From positions 1 through 12,071 of the forward strand of contig JAYREU010000037.1 in NCBI GenBank assembly GCA_041908765.1: 12,071 nt of DNA. The letters run 5' to 3'. Numbering within the stretch: position 1 is the stretch's first letter; each line of letters starts with the position of its first letter. Below are positions 1-8,326 of this stretch, piece by piece. Made by a program: the position numbers and the translations under genes. The notes beneath the pieces were generated by a model. The model searched no databases and was not told the origin of the DNA. It saw nothing but the letters and a program-made list of their open reading frames with translations. Origin of the DNA: CAYUST01 sp041908765 (lineage in GTDB: Bacteria > Patescibacteriota > Gracilibacteria > Absconditabacterales > Absconditicoccaceae).

Positions 1-15
1 CAAACCCCTGGTATC

Positions 16-456
16 ATGAGTGAAAAAGCACTAGCTAACAAATTGAGAATTGCTCTCCTAGATCAGATTGCAACCGTTGATTTGCCTGGATTTTTATTTG
101 AGCATCTAGATGCACACTTGGTTGAGCTCAATTATTTCAAGCTTTCCAATCTCTACAATAATCTGGGGAGATTCACTACCTATCTCAAGCAAGTAGCTAA
201 AGATTACGTTGTCTATGTCAAAAAACATAATCCTCAATTCCCCAAGGCCACTACCAAGCTCTCGGTATACGAACCATTTTTCAATAACCAACTCTTCAAC
301 GAAGGGTATGTCATGCATTTTTCCCCAACCGATTTGATCAAAATGACAAGCATTTATAGTGTCACCTGTGTACTGACCATGAAAGAATATATCCACAGAA
401 GGGTATTCAAAAAATCCGTCACCACCAAGACAACCACCAAGAAGGCACAAGCATAG
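16..456 (+). CDS. hypothetical protein, 146 aa
   Basis: I do not recognise this protein. It is a soluble-looking chain with no evident signal peptide or membrane segment. The middle is rich in aromatic residues (Tyr, Phe), and the C-terminal tail is strongly basic and Thr/Lys-rich (KKSVTTKTTTKK near residues 131-143), as in some nucleic-acid-binding proteins; that link is only inference. It contains no in-frame TGA and stops at TAG. The start at 16 is the first ATG, but the frame is open back to base 1, so the true start could lie outside the window. A hairpin terminator follows 35 bases after the stop, so the transcript ends here. The coding region is believable from its length, codon pattern and the terminator placed just after it. 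Confidence 0.7.
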   Translation: MSEKALANKLRIALLDQIATVDLPGFLFEHLDAHLVELNYFKLSNLYNNLGRFTTYLKQVAKDYVVYVKKHNPQFPKATTKLSVYEPFFNNQLFNEGYVMHFSPTDLIKMTSIYSVTCVLTMKEYIHRRVFKKSVTTKTTTKKAQA

Positions 457-490
457 GAAATGTGGCTATTGCAACTTGCAACTTTATTCG

Positions 491-519
491 AAAAAAGTAC
501 TCTAAGGAGTGCTTTTTTT
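491..519 (+). terminator. Rho-independent terminator after the first gene
   Basis: The stem AGTACTC (496-502) pairs with GAGTGCT (507-513) around the loop TAAG, with one T-G wobble. Six T residues (514-519) follow the stem and six A residues (491-496) precede it, so it could also work on the opposite strand. It separates the hypothetical gene from the synthetase-like gene. Confidence 0.8.
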
Positions 520-545
520 GAATTGTTTATTTGTTTATTTGTACT

Positions 546-1157
546 ATGCCTTCACTTTCTCTCATCGAAAAATATGCAACCGTCATTCAAGAAGAAATCA
601 ACGTCAAAGAAATAGGCGAGATTGATGCTCAGCTGACTTTTTCAAGAGTGTTTGTCCCCTTGGGAAACAAGCTCTCAGAACAATTTGGCAAAGATACCGG
701 ACAAATAATTGCTGCTGCCAAACAAGGTAATGCTACTTTGCAGGACGATGGCACCTTGTTGGTTACCCAAGATAGTTCCTCTCGAACACTTCCAGCAGAC
801 GCTTTTGAAACCAGATATGAAGGGATTGATCTCAACACACACTGGGTAGGGCAGGGCGTTGTTGTCACCCTAGACACAACCATCACCCCCACCCTCAAAC
901 GCGAAGGCATCGCTCGTGAACTCTCAAGAGCTTGCAATCAACTTAGGAAAGAAGCCAACTATCGTATTGATGAAAGAGTCGTTGCATATATGACTACAGA
1001 CAGTACTGAACTCCAAGAGACCATAACCAATTACACCGATTTCCTTTGTGCAGAGGCTCTCTTGAGCTCACTGTCCCTCGGTACGTGAACTGGCGAAATC
1101 ACGCAAACTATAGAACTTGAGGAAGGTGACGTAACGATTACGCTCAAACGTAACTAA
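546..1157 (+). CDS. stand-alone C-terminal domain of isoleucyl-tRNA synthetase
   Basis: The 203-residue product resembles only the extreme C-terminus of IleS, the region that follows the anticodon-binding helices. Recognisable elements are EEINVKEI near residues 21-28, PLGNKLSEQFGK near 43-54, and then VVVTLDTTITPTLKREGIAREL followed by NQLRKEANYRIDERV, which match the IleS pattern of LDTxLTPELxxEGxARE and RKEAxxxxxDR. The catalytic Rossmann domain, the HIGH and KMSKS motifs and the editing domain are all absent. Codon 181 is TGA (1086-1088), read as Gly; the frame runs 23 further codons to TAA, and the added tail ends in an IELEEGDVTITL strand-like segment. I chose ATG 546 over TTG 531 because it begins the compact helix. 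A terminator immediately upstream argues against a fused N-terminal part. It may be a split-off subunit or a relic. The family call is firm; the function is not. Confidence 0.8.
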
Positions 1158-1202
1158 AGCGATGGGTAAGTAACAACAGCAAAATCTTGTCAATTTTTGA
1201 TA

Positions 1203-1230
1203 TTGACATACAAATCAATTTACATATAAG
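1203..1230 (+). promoter_or_regulatory. sigma70-like promoter for the RelA/SpoT-like gene
   Basis: A consensus -35 box TTGACA (1203-1208) and a -10 box TATAAG (1225-1230) are separated by 16 bases. Transcription would start near 1237, giving a leader of about 27 bases to ATG 1264 or 66 bases to ATG 1303. Confidence 0.7.
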
Positions 1231-1302
1231 AAGTGTTCATTATTAGTTATTTTTTGTCCATTCATGAAATTACACACCAATCTCAGTTGATTTCATGCAC
1301 GC

Positions 1303-3096
1303 ATGATGGGACAACCCTCACCGCAGGAACATGTTTTTTTCGAAGATAGAAAATTTGCCGAAAAGCAATACGATGCGATCAATGAGAAGCTCCTGTTATC
1401 TACCAGAAAAGCAGGACATATTGCGGTAGATACAAGCAATATTCTCAACTTTTTTGAGCACTATAGATTTTCGAATGAAGAAAAAGCATCACTCCACGAG
1501 AACTTCTTTTGGTCATTTGATTCTACCATAAATCATATCGATCAAATGATGATCTCTCTTAGAGCACAACTCTATGAGGAGCAAGAACTCATTCATTATA
1601 TCAAGCAACTCTTCGAAGATATTCATCAACACCACGCCGAGCGCCTTTTTCCTAGCTTTGAAACGGTGAGACGTATTCTTTTTGATAACCCAGATATTGC
1701 CACCTTCAAAGCAGCCATAGACAAAGCCTTTCCGCTCATTAATCTCAGCCATGGTTCCCGTCAATCGGTAGATTTCTTGGTCTCACCTTTACACTTTGAG
1801 AGCTACAAAAGTATATTCTTTTTGTACAAAATTCGAGAATCTGCACTCATCATCTTCCACTATGATCGTAGACAGGAGGACCAAATTGACGGCTATCTCA
1901 AATATATGGGGAAACAAAATGACTCACTTTCTCGAGAAGAAAAAAAGAATCATTTGTGTGAACGTATCAATGGAACGCTCCAGGAATTTATCACTTATTT
2001 TCTGCAAAAGAGTGGAGAAAAGGTAATTACCTCACCAGACATTCACAAGTATATTTCGTCTACTTCTGTCCAGTTGAACTCATCGTTCAGATTTAAAACT
2101 GAGGCATCCAAAATCAGGAAAACACTCCTCAGAAAAGAATATCCCAATCAAATCTATGATTATACCGGAGCGTATTTTTTGATTACACTGCCCGAACTTG
2201 AAGCACTCGCAGCACAAGATCTCCCTCCAAAATTTGCCGAACACGTTCAACAAACCATTTTCACGCTCAAATATGAAATTGCGCAAGAACTGATTGCATA
2301 TCTTCCAAGTTTACTTGGTAATTACGCAGATTCCAAGACGAGAGTCAGAGCCTATCTCGGTAAAGGACATACACCAAACGACAGCAGCAAAGACTATCAA
2401 GCACTCCATTTCTCCTTCTTCAAATTTGTTGTTGATGACTATCCATTTGATATTCCGTTAGAATTTCAGCTCGTCCTAGATTATGGAAGTCATGAGACCT
2501 TGAGAGCAAATCAGTTTGAACGCCTCTCAGAAATGTACTACCAACAAGCGACTATGGAACAAGTCGTGAGAGAAGAGGTAAAGTACCAAATTGATCCAAG
2601 CAAAGAAAACTATATTAAATACAGCAAGTACAACACCAAAGCACTCAATCCCCACAAGCTTCACCAAAAGGGATATATCGAAGAGATGCAAGATATTTTT
2701 AGGAAGCAAAATGCAGGCTCACACCTCGTAGATTTGTATACCAAGTGTGATGTCTATTTGTTCCAACAACTCTTTACCTACGAAAAAAATATCTTTGATA
2801 GGAAGGTCACCGGCATGACCGATGAAAAAATGATTCAGCTCTTTGGTAAAAATAAGCTCTCTTTTGTCAAAAGTCAGATTCCGCACTTCGCCATCCGCAT
2901 CCTGCAAAGAGAATACGATTATATTATCAAACCACTCCAAGACAAGCTAGAGTTACTCGCTGGCAAATATGATCCAAACAGGGTACAACCAAACACACCT
3001 GCTGAAAAAGTAGCAAATACTGCCCAAAAAAAACTTACTATCTTAAAACAGTATATTGTGCAAATTAAAGAGCAGTACAAGATACAAACACGCTAG
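1303..3096 (+). CDS. large protein with RelA/SpoT-like nucleotidyltransferase domain
   Basis: The 597-residue protein carries a probable (p)ppGpp synthetase-fold domain around residues 260-410. The order of motifs fits: RFKTEASKI near 263 (the R-x-K-x-x-S substrate-binding helix), YDYTGA with Asp286 (the metal-binding Asp of DxxG), a basic loop then YQALH at 365-369 (compare GYxSLH), and PLEFQ with Glu387 (compare ExQ). The Arg that normally follows Q in the QIRT motif is missing. The roughly 260 residues before it and 190 after it match nothing I know; they are helical and charged, with no HD hydrolase, TGS or ACT domain. It could be a divergent alarmone synthetase or a relative using the fold on another nucleotide. 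With UGA as Gly the frame extends in frame to ATG 1264, adding 13 residues. It stops at TAG and has no internal TGA from 1303. It has its own promoter upstream. Confidence 0.75.
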   Translation: MMGQPSPQEHVFFEDRKFAEKQYDAINEKLLLSTRKAGHIAVDTSNILNFFEHYRFSNEEKASLHENFFWSFDSTINHIDQMMISLRAQLYEEQELIHYIKQLFEDIHQHHAERLFPSFETVRRILFDNPDIATFKAAIDKAFPLINLSHGSRQSVDFLVSPLHFESYKSIFFLYKIRESALIIFHYDRRQEDQIDGYLKYMGKQNDSLSREEKKNHLCERINGTLQEFITYFLQKSGEKVITSPDIHKYISSTSVQLNSSFRFKTEASKIRKTLLRKEYPNQIYDYTGAYFLITLPELEALAAQDLPPKFAEHVQQTIFTLKYEIAQELIAYLPSLLGNYADSKTRVRAYLGKGHTPNDSSKDYQALHFSFFKFVVDDYPFDIPLEFQLVLDYGSHETLRANQFERLSEMYYQQATMEQVVREEVKYQIDPSKENYIKYSKYNTKALNPHKLHQKGYIEEMQDIFRKQNAGSHLVDLYTKCDVYLFQQLFTYEKNIFDRKVTGMTDEKMIQLFGKNKLSFVKSQIPHFAIRILQREYDYIIKPLQDKLELLAGKYDPNRVQPNTPAEKVANTAQKKLTILKQYIVQIKEQYKIQTR

Positions 3097-3146
3097 AAAT
3101 AGCTACTTTTATTGATTCTCCCCCACCTGAGAAATTTGTTGTTTTT

Positions 3147-3175
3147 TTGACAATTTTAGGCATTTTCCGTATAGT
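3147..3175 (+). promoter_or_regulatory. sigma70-like promoter for the pilus ATPase gene
   Basis: TTGACA (3147-3152) and TATAGT (3170-3175) are separated by the optimal 17 bases. The start site would fall near 3182, about 23 bases before ATG 3205. It lies just inside the gap after the RelA/SpoT-like gene, so the ATPase gene is independently transcribed. Confidence 0.8.
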
Positions 3176-3204
3176 TATGAAGGAATACACCATCGTTTCC
3201 TTTT

Positions 3205-4791
3205 ATGTACTTTGCCTGTATGAAAGCCCCTGACAAACAGATTCTTGAGATAGTTGATATACAAGCTATAGAGCCAGATTTGGTGTTTTTGGCATTATTG
3301 CCTAGAGCTATGGCAGAGAAAACTCAAACCCTCGCATTTGGGGGAGATGACGACCATATCTATGTATTGACAACAAATAATTTTCCTACATTGTATCATC
3401 AAACCATCGATAAACTCCAGGCACTGGGCTATTCGTGTAGTCCTTACTATACCGATACTGCTGGTATACAACATGCTTTGGGACGATATGACCGCCTCGA
3501 GAAACAAGAAAAAGATCAAGTAGAGCAGTATCAATACGCGCATCATGTGGGGGGCGAAGAAGCAATTGCCTTGATCAAAAAAGCGTATAAACAAAAGGAT
3601 ACACTCAATGAAGGAGCTTTTATTGACGAGATTCTCAGACTGAGCTACCAAGCTGGTGCATCCGATGTCCACTTCCAAGCCGAAGAAATGGGCATATTTA
3701 TGCGTTTGAGAAAAGATGGCGTGTTGCATACTATTATCATGTTCACCCATCAAGAGTTTCAAAAATACCTCATGAAGCTCAAATATATTGCAGGCACCAA
3801 GATGAATATTATCGATATCAACCAAGATGGAAGATTCGATTTTGTAGCAGAAAGAGATGGACAAAAAAATAAAATTGATGTCAGAGTTTCCGTCATGCCG
3901 GGCTTGAGGGGTGAAAGCATGGTCTTGAGATTCTTGGATCCCAACAAAGGAATTATGTCATTGGAAGATCTCGGCGTACAACCACACAACGTCGCTATTA
4001 TCAAAGAAAAGTTAAGTCGTACGGTAGGATTGATCCTGGTCACTTGACCCACGGGTTCTGGTAAAACTACCTCAGTCTACTCGATGCTCAATATGATCAA
4101 TGCTCCCGACAAGAAAATTATTACTCTAGAAGACCCAGTCGAATACGAACTTCCCGGAATAGAGCAGTCACAAATAAATGAAAAAAAATGATATACCTTT
4201 GAAGAAGGCCTCAAGTGAATCCTGAGACATGATCCAGATATTATTATGGTAGGGGAGATTAGAAGTTATGAAAGTGCACAGATGGCGATCAATGCAGCGC
4301 TTACCTGACATTTGGTAATTTCTACCTTGCATACCAACTCAGCGGCTGAAGCTATTCCCAGACTTATCAACATGGGCGTCAAGCCATTTATGCTTGCGGC
4401 AGCTTTGAGTCTCGTCATCGCTCAAAGATTAGTCAGGAAAGTTGCACATGCAGAGCAAAAGCCAGCTCCAAGGTCCGTTGATACTGCTATCAAAGCAGTA
4501 CTGCAACGTATTCACAAAGCGCATCCACACATGGAATTACCTTATGATGGGACTATTCCTGAGCCAATCCAAGGTGAAAAAATAAGTGATGATGGCTATG
4601 CGGGGAGAGTAGCAGTGATGGAAACACTAAATATCGATGAAACGATCAAACATGCTATTATGGAGAATATGCCCACGGATCAACTCTTGGACTTAGCACT
4701 CAAACAAGGCTATCTAACTATGGAAGATGATGCCTATCTCAAATTGATTGCAGGTGTTACGAGTATAGAGGAAATCAAAAGAGTACTCTAA
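3205..4791 (+). CDS. pilB: type IV pilus assembly / type II secretion ATPase (PilB/GspE family)
   Basis: This 528-residue hexameric motor ATPase powers pilus assembly from the cytoplasmic side of the membrane. The first 140 residues are divergent. An N2-type domain follows (ASDVHFQ near 152, IRLR-like FMRLRKDG near 168), then the Walker A motif GPTGSGKTT (281-289), the Asp box EDPVEYELPG near 310, the Walker B/ILRHDPDIIMVGEIR stretch ending near Glu351, and the His box STLHTN near 373. Four in-frame TGA codons (281, 329, 338, 368; bases 4045, 4189, 4216, 4306) read as Gly; 281 is the first Walker A Gly and 368 is the Gly of the conserved TGHLV motif. Read with the standard code the gene would break into pieces. 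After QRLVRK the cysteine-rich zinc motif usual in GspE and PilB is absent. Start may be ATG 3205 or 3220. PilT is less likely because of the long N-terminal part. Other pilus genes are not in the window. Confidence 0.93.
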
Positions 4792-4818
4792 AAAAACCTT
4801 AAAAGCAGTCTTTTTCAT

Positions 4819-4847
4819 TTGCATTTTAACTCGAGAATGCATATATA
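4819..4847 (+). promoter_or_regulatory. possible promoter for the hibernation factor gene
   Basis: TTGCAT (4819-4824) and TATATA (4842-4847) are spaced by 17 bases and lie 50 bases before ATG 4898. The -35 matches consensus at four of six positions. This is the best candidate in the gap after the pilus ATPase gene. Confidence 0.5.
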
Positions 4848-4897
4848 CAAGAAGTACTCGTAGATGCTTCGTCTTTTAATTTGACCCCCATATACGT

Positions 4898-5218
4898 ATG
4901 ACAACTGACAAAACTATCACCCTAAAAACCGAGTTCACCAACATCACCCCCGCTCTCCAAGCAGACCTTGAAAAACTCGCCTGGGAACATCTCGAAAAAT
5001 TCCGCAATAGTTATTTCAAATCTATTCTCAAAAAAACAGACGCTCAGATCAAAGTTCGTTTCCTCCTCGCCAAAAACAAGCAAGACAAATATGAAGGCAA
5101 ATTCCATGCAGACCTAGATGGAAATGTCTTCAATTGGGAGAATGATGTCCCTTTCAAGGAGCCAATTGATGTACTCAATCACGCCTTCAAACATCTCAAA
5201 GAATCATTGACAGACTAA
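4898..5218 (+). CDS. ribosome hibernation promotion factor-like protein (HPF/RaiA)
   Basis: The 106-residue product has the layout of the short HPF/RaiA (sigma54 modulation) family: a first strand ITLKTEFTNITPAL ending in the typical TPAL turn, a helix ADLEKLAWEHLEKF, strands IKVRFLLAKNK and YEGKFHADLDGNVF, and a closing amphipathic helix PIDVLNHAFKHLKESL, giving the beta-alpha-beta-beta-beta-alpha order. Members bind the small ribosomal subunit at the decoding centre and silence ribosomes in slow growth. The length suits the short form; the C-terminal dimerisation domain of long HPF is absent. Sequence identity to well-known members is low, so the call rests on order of elements rather than invariant residues. 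No TGA codon occurs and the stop is TAA. It is flanked by its own probable promoter and by the greA promoter. Confidence 0.6.
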   Translation: MTTDKTITLKTEFTNITPALQADLEKLAWEHLEKFRNSYFKSILKKTDAQIKVRFLLAKNKQDKYEGKFHADLDGNVFNWENDVPFKEPIDVLNHAFKHLKESLTD

Positions 5219-5252
5219 GTTCACGCCTGGCCATACTCCACCAAAATACTTG

Positions 5253-5280
5253 TTGCAATCGGACCCATTTTCTCTATATC
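5253..5280 (+). promoter_or_regulatory. probable promoter of the greA-uvrC operon
   Basis: TTGCAA (5253-5258) and TATATC (5275-5280) are 16 bases apart. Transcription would begin near 5287, about 35 bases before the preferred greA start at 5322. An ATG start at 5250 or 5301 would overlap or crowd the promoter, which supports 5322. Confidence 0.55.
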
Positions 5281-5321
5281 TAGGCGAGCACGTATTTTTA
5301 ATGTTTCCTCATTTTCCACTC

Positions 5322-5783
5322 ATGACAGGAACTACTTTTTTGACCAAACAAGGATATGAAAAACTCGTCGAAGAACTCCGCCTCCTCAAGGACGAGAAGC
5401 TTCCAGCCGTACTTGAAAGACTCAAAGAAGCCATCTCTCAAGGTGATATTTCGGAGAACGCTGAGTACGACACCGCGATGTCAGAGAAAGAACTTATTGA
5501 AGGGAGAATCTCAGAGATTACTGCTTCACTAGATCATGTTGAAATTATTGAGCACAAACAAGATGGCGAAATCAGATATGGTTCCAAAGTAAGTTTCATA
5601 GATGACAAAGATAGAGAGTATACCTATACAATTGTAGGTACAGGTGAAGTAGACATCTTAGCAGGAAATATTTCTTTTCAATCACCTTTGGGTATTGCGC
5701 TCAGAGGCAAGAAAAAGGGAGATGTTGTACAAGTCAAAGCTCCCAACAAGAAGTACTCTGTCAAAGTTACCAACGTTCGCTAA
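5322..5783 (+). CDS. greA: transcription elongation factor GreA
   Basis: GreA enters the secondary channel of RNA polymerase and stimulates cleavage of backtracked transcripts. The 153-residue product has the usual length. Residues 1-75 form the antiparallel coiled coil, with the acidic tip motif GDISENAEYDTA near 40-51, which matches the family GDLSENAEY signature that carries the two catalytic acidic residues. The FKBP-like C-terminal domain follows, with YGSKVSF near 87 and SPLGIALRGKKKGDVV near 124-139. I chose ATG 5322 (MTGTTFLTKQGYEKL) because family members begin just there; ATG 5301 adds seven unconserved residues. There is no TGA codon, and the stop is TAA. Nine bases separate it from uvrC, so the two are co-transcribed, linking transcription rescue with DNA repair. 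Confidence 0.96.
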   Translation: MTGTTFLTKQGYEKLVEELRLLKDEKLPAVLERLKEAISQGDISENAEYDTAMSEKELIEGRISEITASLDHVEIIEHKQDGEIRYGSKVSFIDDKDREYTYTIVGTGEVDILAGNISFQSPLGIALRGKKKGDVVQVKAPNKKYSVKVTNVR

Positions 5784-5792
5784 CCAGCGTAG

Positions 5793-7520
5793 ATGATCAA
5801 TAGCGATGTCCCGCGAAATAGTATACCTTCTCGTCCTGGTGTGTATGTGTTCAAGACTGCTTGAGCGCAGATTTTGTATATTTGAAAAGCAAAACAACTC
5901 AAAAAAAGACTCCAACACTACTTTACTCCAAGTTCTGTATGGAAGCAGGATATGGTTGCCAAAGCTAAGTATATAGAGTGGTTCCCGGTGTCCAATGAAC
6001 AGGAAGCGCTTATGCTCGAACTTCAACTACTCAATACCCACCAACCTCCCTTCAATAATCTCATTAGGGGAGACAGCAGTTATTTCTATCTCAGACTCAA
6101 TCGTGAGCCATTTCCTCGTATTGAACTCACGAGATACAAAAAGAACGATCGTGCCGAATATTTCGGTCCAAAGCTACGAAAGCGTGATCTCAAGCAATTA
6201 CTCCAATTACTAAGACATCTCTTTCAACGGAGAGGATGTGGTCCTACACAATTCAACAAATGAGTCGTTTGTAGCGATTATTTTTTTGGGCTCTGTGCAG
6301 GGTGGTGTGTCTACCAACAACAGACGATCGCCTCTACAGAGGCCAACCGTCGTCTAGGCGTGCAGCAGGTGTTGACCATTGATGAAGCTACAGAACGCTA
6401 TGAGCAATTTCGCACATTGCTAAGAGCCTTTTTCACGGGTAATACTACGCCCATCGAGGAATACATTGTCCAACAAATAGCTCTAGCCGTAGACCAACAA
6501 CACTTCGAACGAGCTGCCAAATTGAGAGATATTTATCAAATGGTCACCTGACTGAGCGAACAGCAACATATCATTCTCGATCAACCCAAAACAGGCATTT
6601 TCTCACTGATTGAACAACAGGGGAGTCACTGGCATATCGTCGTCATTCGTCTCTATTCGGGCAAGATAGTGGATATCATTACCAAAAGAGAACTACGTAG
6701 CGATTGTGATATTGATGAACTTATGCTGGCTATGACGCAAACATTTGGTTTTCAGCTCACTACACAGGCTCACGAAAACTCCTGGTTGATCTATGGATGC
6801 AACGGAAGGCCATATGCACAACGTCATCTTAAATTACTAAATACGCACGCACAACAGTTTTTGGAGGCATTTACGACAGGGGGAAGTGACCAACCCAATA
6901 CCTTACCTCGTCTCCTCACGCAACTTCAACAAGATTACCAACTTATCACCTACCCCAAGCATATTGAAACACTAGATATCTCTCACAGCAGTTGACAAAA
7001 TGCGGTTGGGGGGTTAGTGTGTTTTGTTGATGGCAATAAACACACTAGTGGATATAGGCGCTTCCGTATCAAACTTGCCAAGGGAGGGGACGATTATGGT
7101 GCTCTCCAAGAGGTATTGGAGACAAGGTTTGGGGTACACCGCAAGAAATGAAAAACGCCTGATCCTGCACCAGATCTCCTCATTATTGATGGTGGAAAGT
7201 GACAACTCAACGTCTGTGTCACCTTAGCTAAGCAATTCCCTGCATTTGCTCAACTCCTCACGACCATGTCCATCCTGAGTATCGGCAAATGAAAAGCGAG
7301 AAAACGCAAAGGCAAAAGACAATGAGAGCAAGAAATTGTGTATAGACTTACTCCTCACATGACCATCACGTCAACTCCGTTGGGAAGCCAACATCTAGAT
7401 CAGTTCCTGACTACTATGAGAGATGAAGCACATAGATATGCAAATGCCTATAGAAAAGTGCTTAAGCGTAGGGAGTTTACTTCTACCAGACCACGTAAAA
7501 AGGCTATTTCTTGAGCTTAA
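5793..7520 (+). CDS. uvrC: excinuclease ABC subunit C (UvrC), UGA-recoded, lacking C-terminal HhH domain
   Basis: UvrC makes both incisions around a lesion in nucleotide excision repair with UvrA and UvrB. The 575-residue frame is continuous only when TGA is Gly: ten TGA codons at residues 24, 31, 157, 253, 401, 453, 470, 500, 511 and 574. Domains in order are: GIY-YIG nuclease (GVY 16-18, YIGKAK from 29 with TGA as the Gly of YIG); four cysteines C149, C160, C168 and C172 spaced X10, X7, X3, much like the iron-sulfur ligands of E. coli UvrC; the UVR motif HFERAAKLRD near 240; and the RNase H-like nuclease with Asp413, Asp466 in DGGKGQL (its last Gly is TGA) and His547 in RDEAHR. The protein stops 28 residues after RDEAHR, so the tandem helix-hairpin-helix domain is missing. 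ATG 5793 is nine bases after greA. Stop TAA. Confidence 0.95.
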
Positions 7521-7557
7521 ATAAAACAAAAAAAATGCGATTATAGTGTTGCAAAGT

Positions 7558-7570
7558 GTCATTAAATGAC
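7558..7570. repeat. perfect inverted repeat upstream of the FKBP gene
   Basis: GTCATT-A-AATGAC is a perfect 6+1+6 dyad 40 bases before ATG 7610. The size suits a dimeric repressor operator or a small hairpin. No clear promoter boxes were found beside it, so its role is open. Confidence 0.35.
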
Positions 7571-7609
7571 TACAACCGAGCATCACTTTATTTTTTATTG
7601 TTCACCGTT

Positions 7610-8296
7610 ATGAAAAAGAACTTTTGGTTGCTTACTATTGTTGCAATGAGTATCCTTATACTCCCAGGTTGTTTTAAAAAGAATACTCCCGCTCCTATGG
7701 AAGACAAAACACCAGATCAAGAAAACACTGCAGATGCAAATGTTGTTGCTGCAGGTGATACGATTAGAGTAAACTATGTTGGTAAATTTGAAGACGGCAA
7801 AGTATTTGATACGAGCCTCGAGGCAGTTGCTAAAGAAAGTGAACTCTACAATGAATTGAGAGAATATACACCTCTTGAGTTTACCGTTTCTGCAGGACAA
7901 ATGATTCCTGGATTTGACAAGGGAGTTATTGGTATGAAAAAAGGAGAAAAGAAATCTATCACTATTTTACCCGCAGATGGCTATGGGGAGATTAGAGAAG
8001 ATTTGGTCCAGAAACTTCCTTTGAGTGGTTTCCAAGGTGCTGGTATTGAGCCAAAAGTTGGTGAAACTTACAACTTCCAAGTTGCACAAGGTACCGTATT
8101 GAAAGTCGAAGGTGAAGAAGTTACTATCGACTTCAATCACTTCTTAGCTGGGAAAACATTGATCTTCGAAATTGAGCTTATCGAAATTATCAAAGCTGGT
8201 ACAGCTCCCCAAGCACCTAGTGCTGTATTACCTACTGAGCCTTCTGTGGCTGAAACAGGTGCGACTGATACAGGTAGCGTAGCTACCGGCAACTAA
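7610..8296 (+). CDS. FKBP-type (SlyD-like) peptidyl-prolyl isomerase, lipoprotein
   Basis: This is a 228-residue surface-anchored prolyl isomerase. The N-terminus is a lipoprotein signal: KK, a hydrophobic core (residues 5-17) and the lipobox LPGC with the lipidated Cys21. A short Pro/Asp-rich linker follows, then an FKBP fold: VNYVGKFEDGKVFDTS near 64-79, GQMIPGFDKGVIGMKKGEKK near 102-121, and after an inserted flap a DFNHFLAGKTLIFEIELIEI closing strand near 177-196. The inserted segment and the NHxLAGKTLxFE signature are those of SlyD. SlyD is normally cytoplasmic; a lipidated form would act on exported proteins outside the membrane, which is inference from the signal. The Ala/Pro/Thr-rich tail (about 28 residues) looks like a spacer. 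It has no TGA codon. The gene downstream begins 30 bases after its stop and may share the transcript. Confidence 0.92.
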   Translation: MKKNFWLLTIVAMSILILPGCFKKNTPAPMEDKTPDQENTADANVVAAGDTIRVNYVGKFEDGKVFDTSLEAVAKESELYNELREYTPLEFTVSAGQMIPGFDKGVIGMKKGEKKSITILPADGYGEIREDLVQKLPLSGFQGAGIEPKVGETYNFQVAQGTVLKVEGEEVTIDFNHFLAGKTLIFEIELIEIIKAGTAPQAPSAVLPTEPSVAETGATDTGSVATGN

Positions 8297-8326
8297 GCGT
8301 GTTTATATTTCTTCTAGACGACAGTC

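Noticed and set aside
524..540. Tandem GTTTATTT repeat
   Set aside because: Only two copies in an AT-rich spacer after a terminator; most likely chance.
542..547. TACTAT as a -10 box for the synthetase-like gene
   Set aside because: It overlaps the start codon at 546, so transcription would begin inside the gene.
3295..3864. 189-codon open frame on the minus strand inside the pilus ATPase gene
   Set aside because: It is antisense to a well-conserved gene, has an odd residue composition rich in Cys and Ser and no recognisable motif; it is a shadow.
4045..4047. TGA as selenocysteine or tryptophan
   Set aside because: The TGA sites align to glycines, not cysteines or tryptophans, and TGG is used for Trp in the same genes. 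Dozens of sites without nearby conserved hairpins also argue against selenocysteine.
5793..7520. A decayed uvrC pseudogene broken by many stop codons
   Set aside because: All ten interruptions are TGA in one unbroken frame, several on invariant glycines, and motifs on both sides are intact. Decay would give mixed stops and frameshifts.
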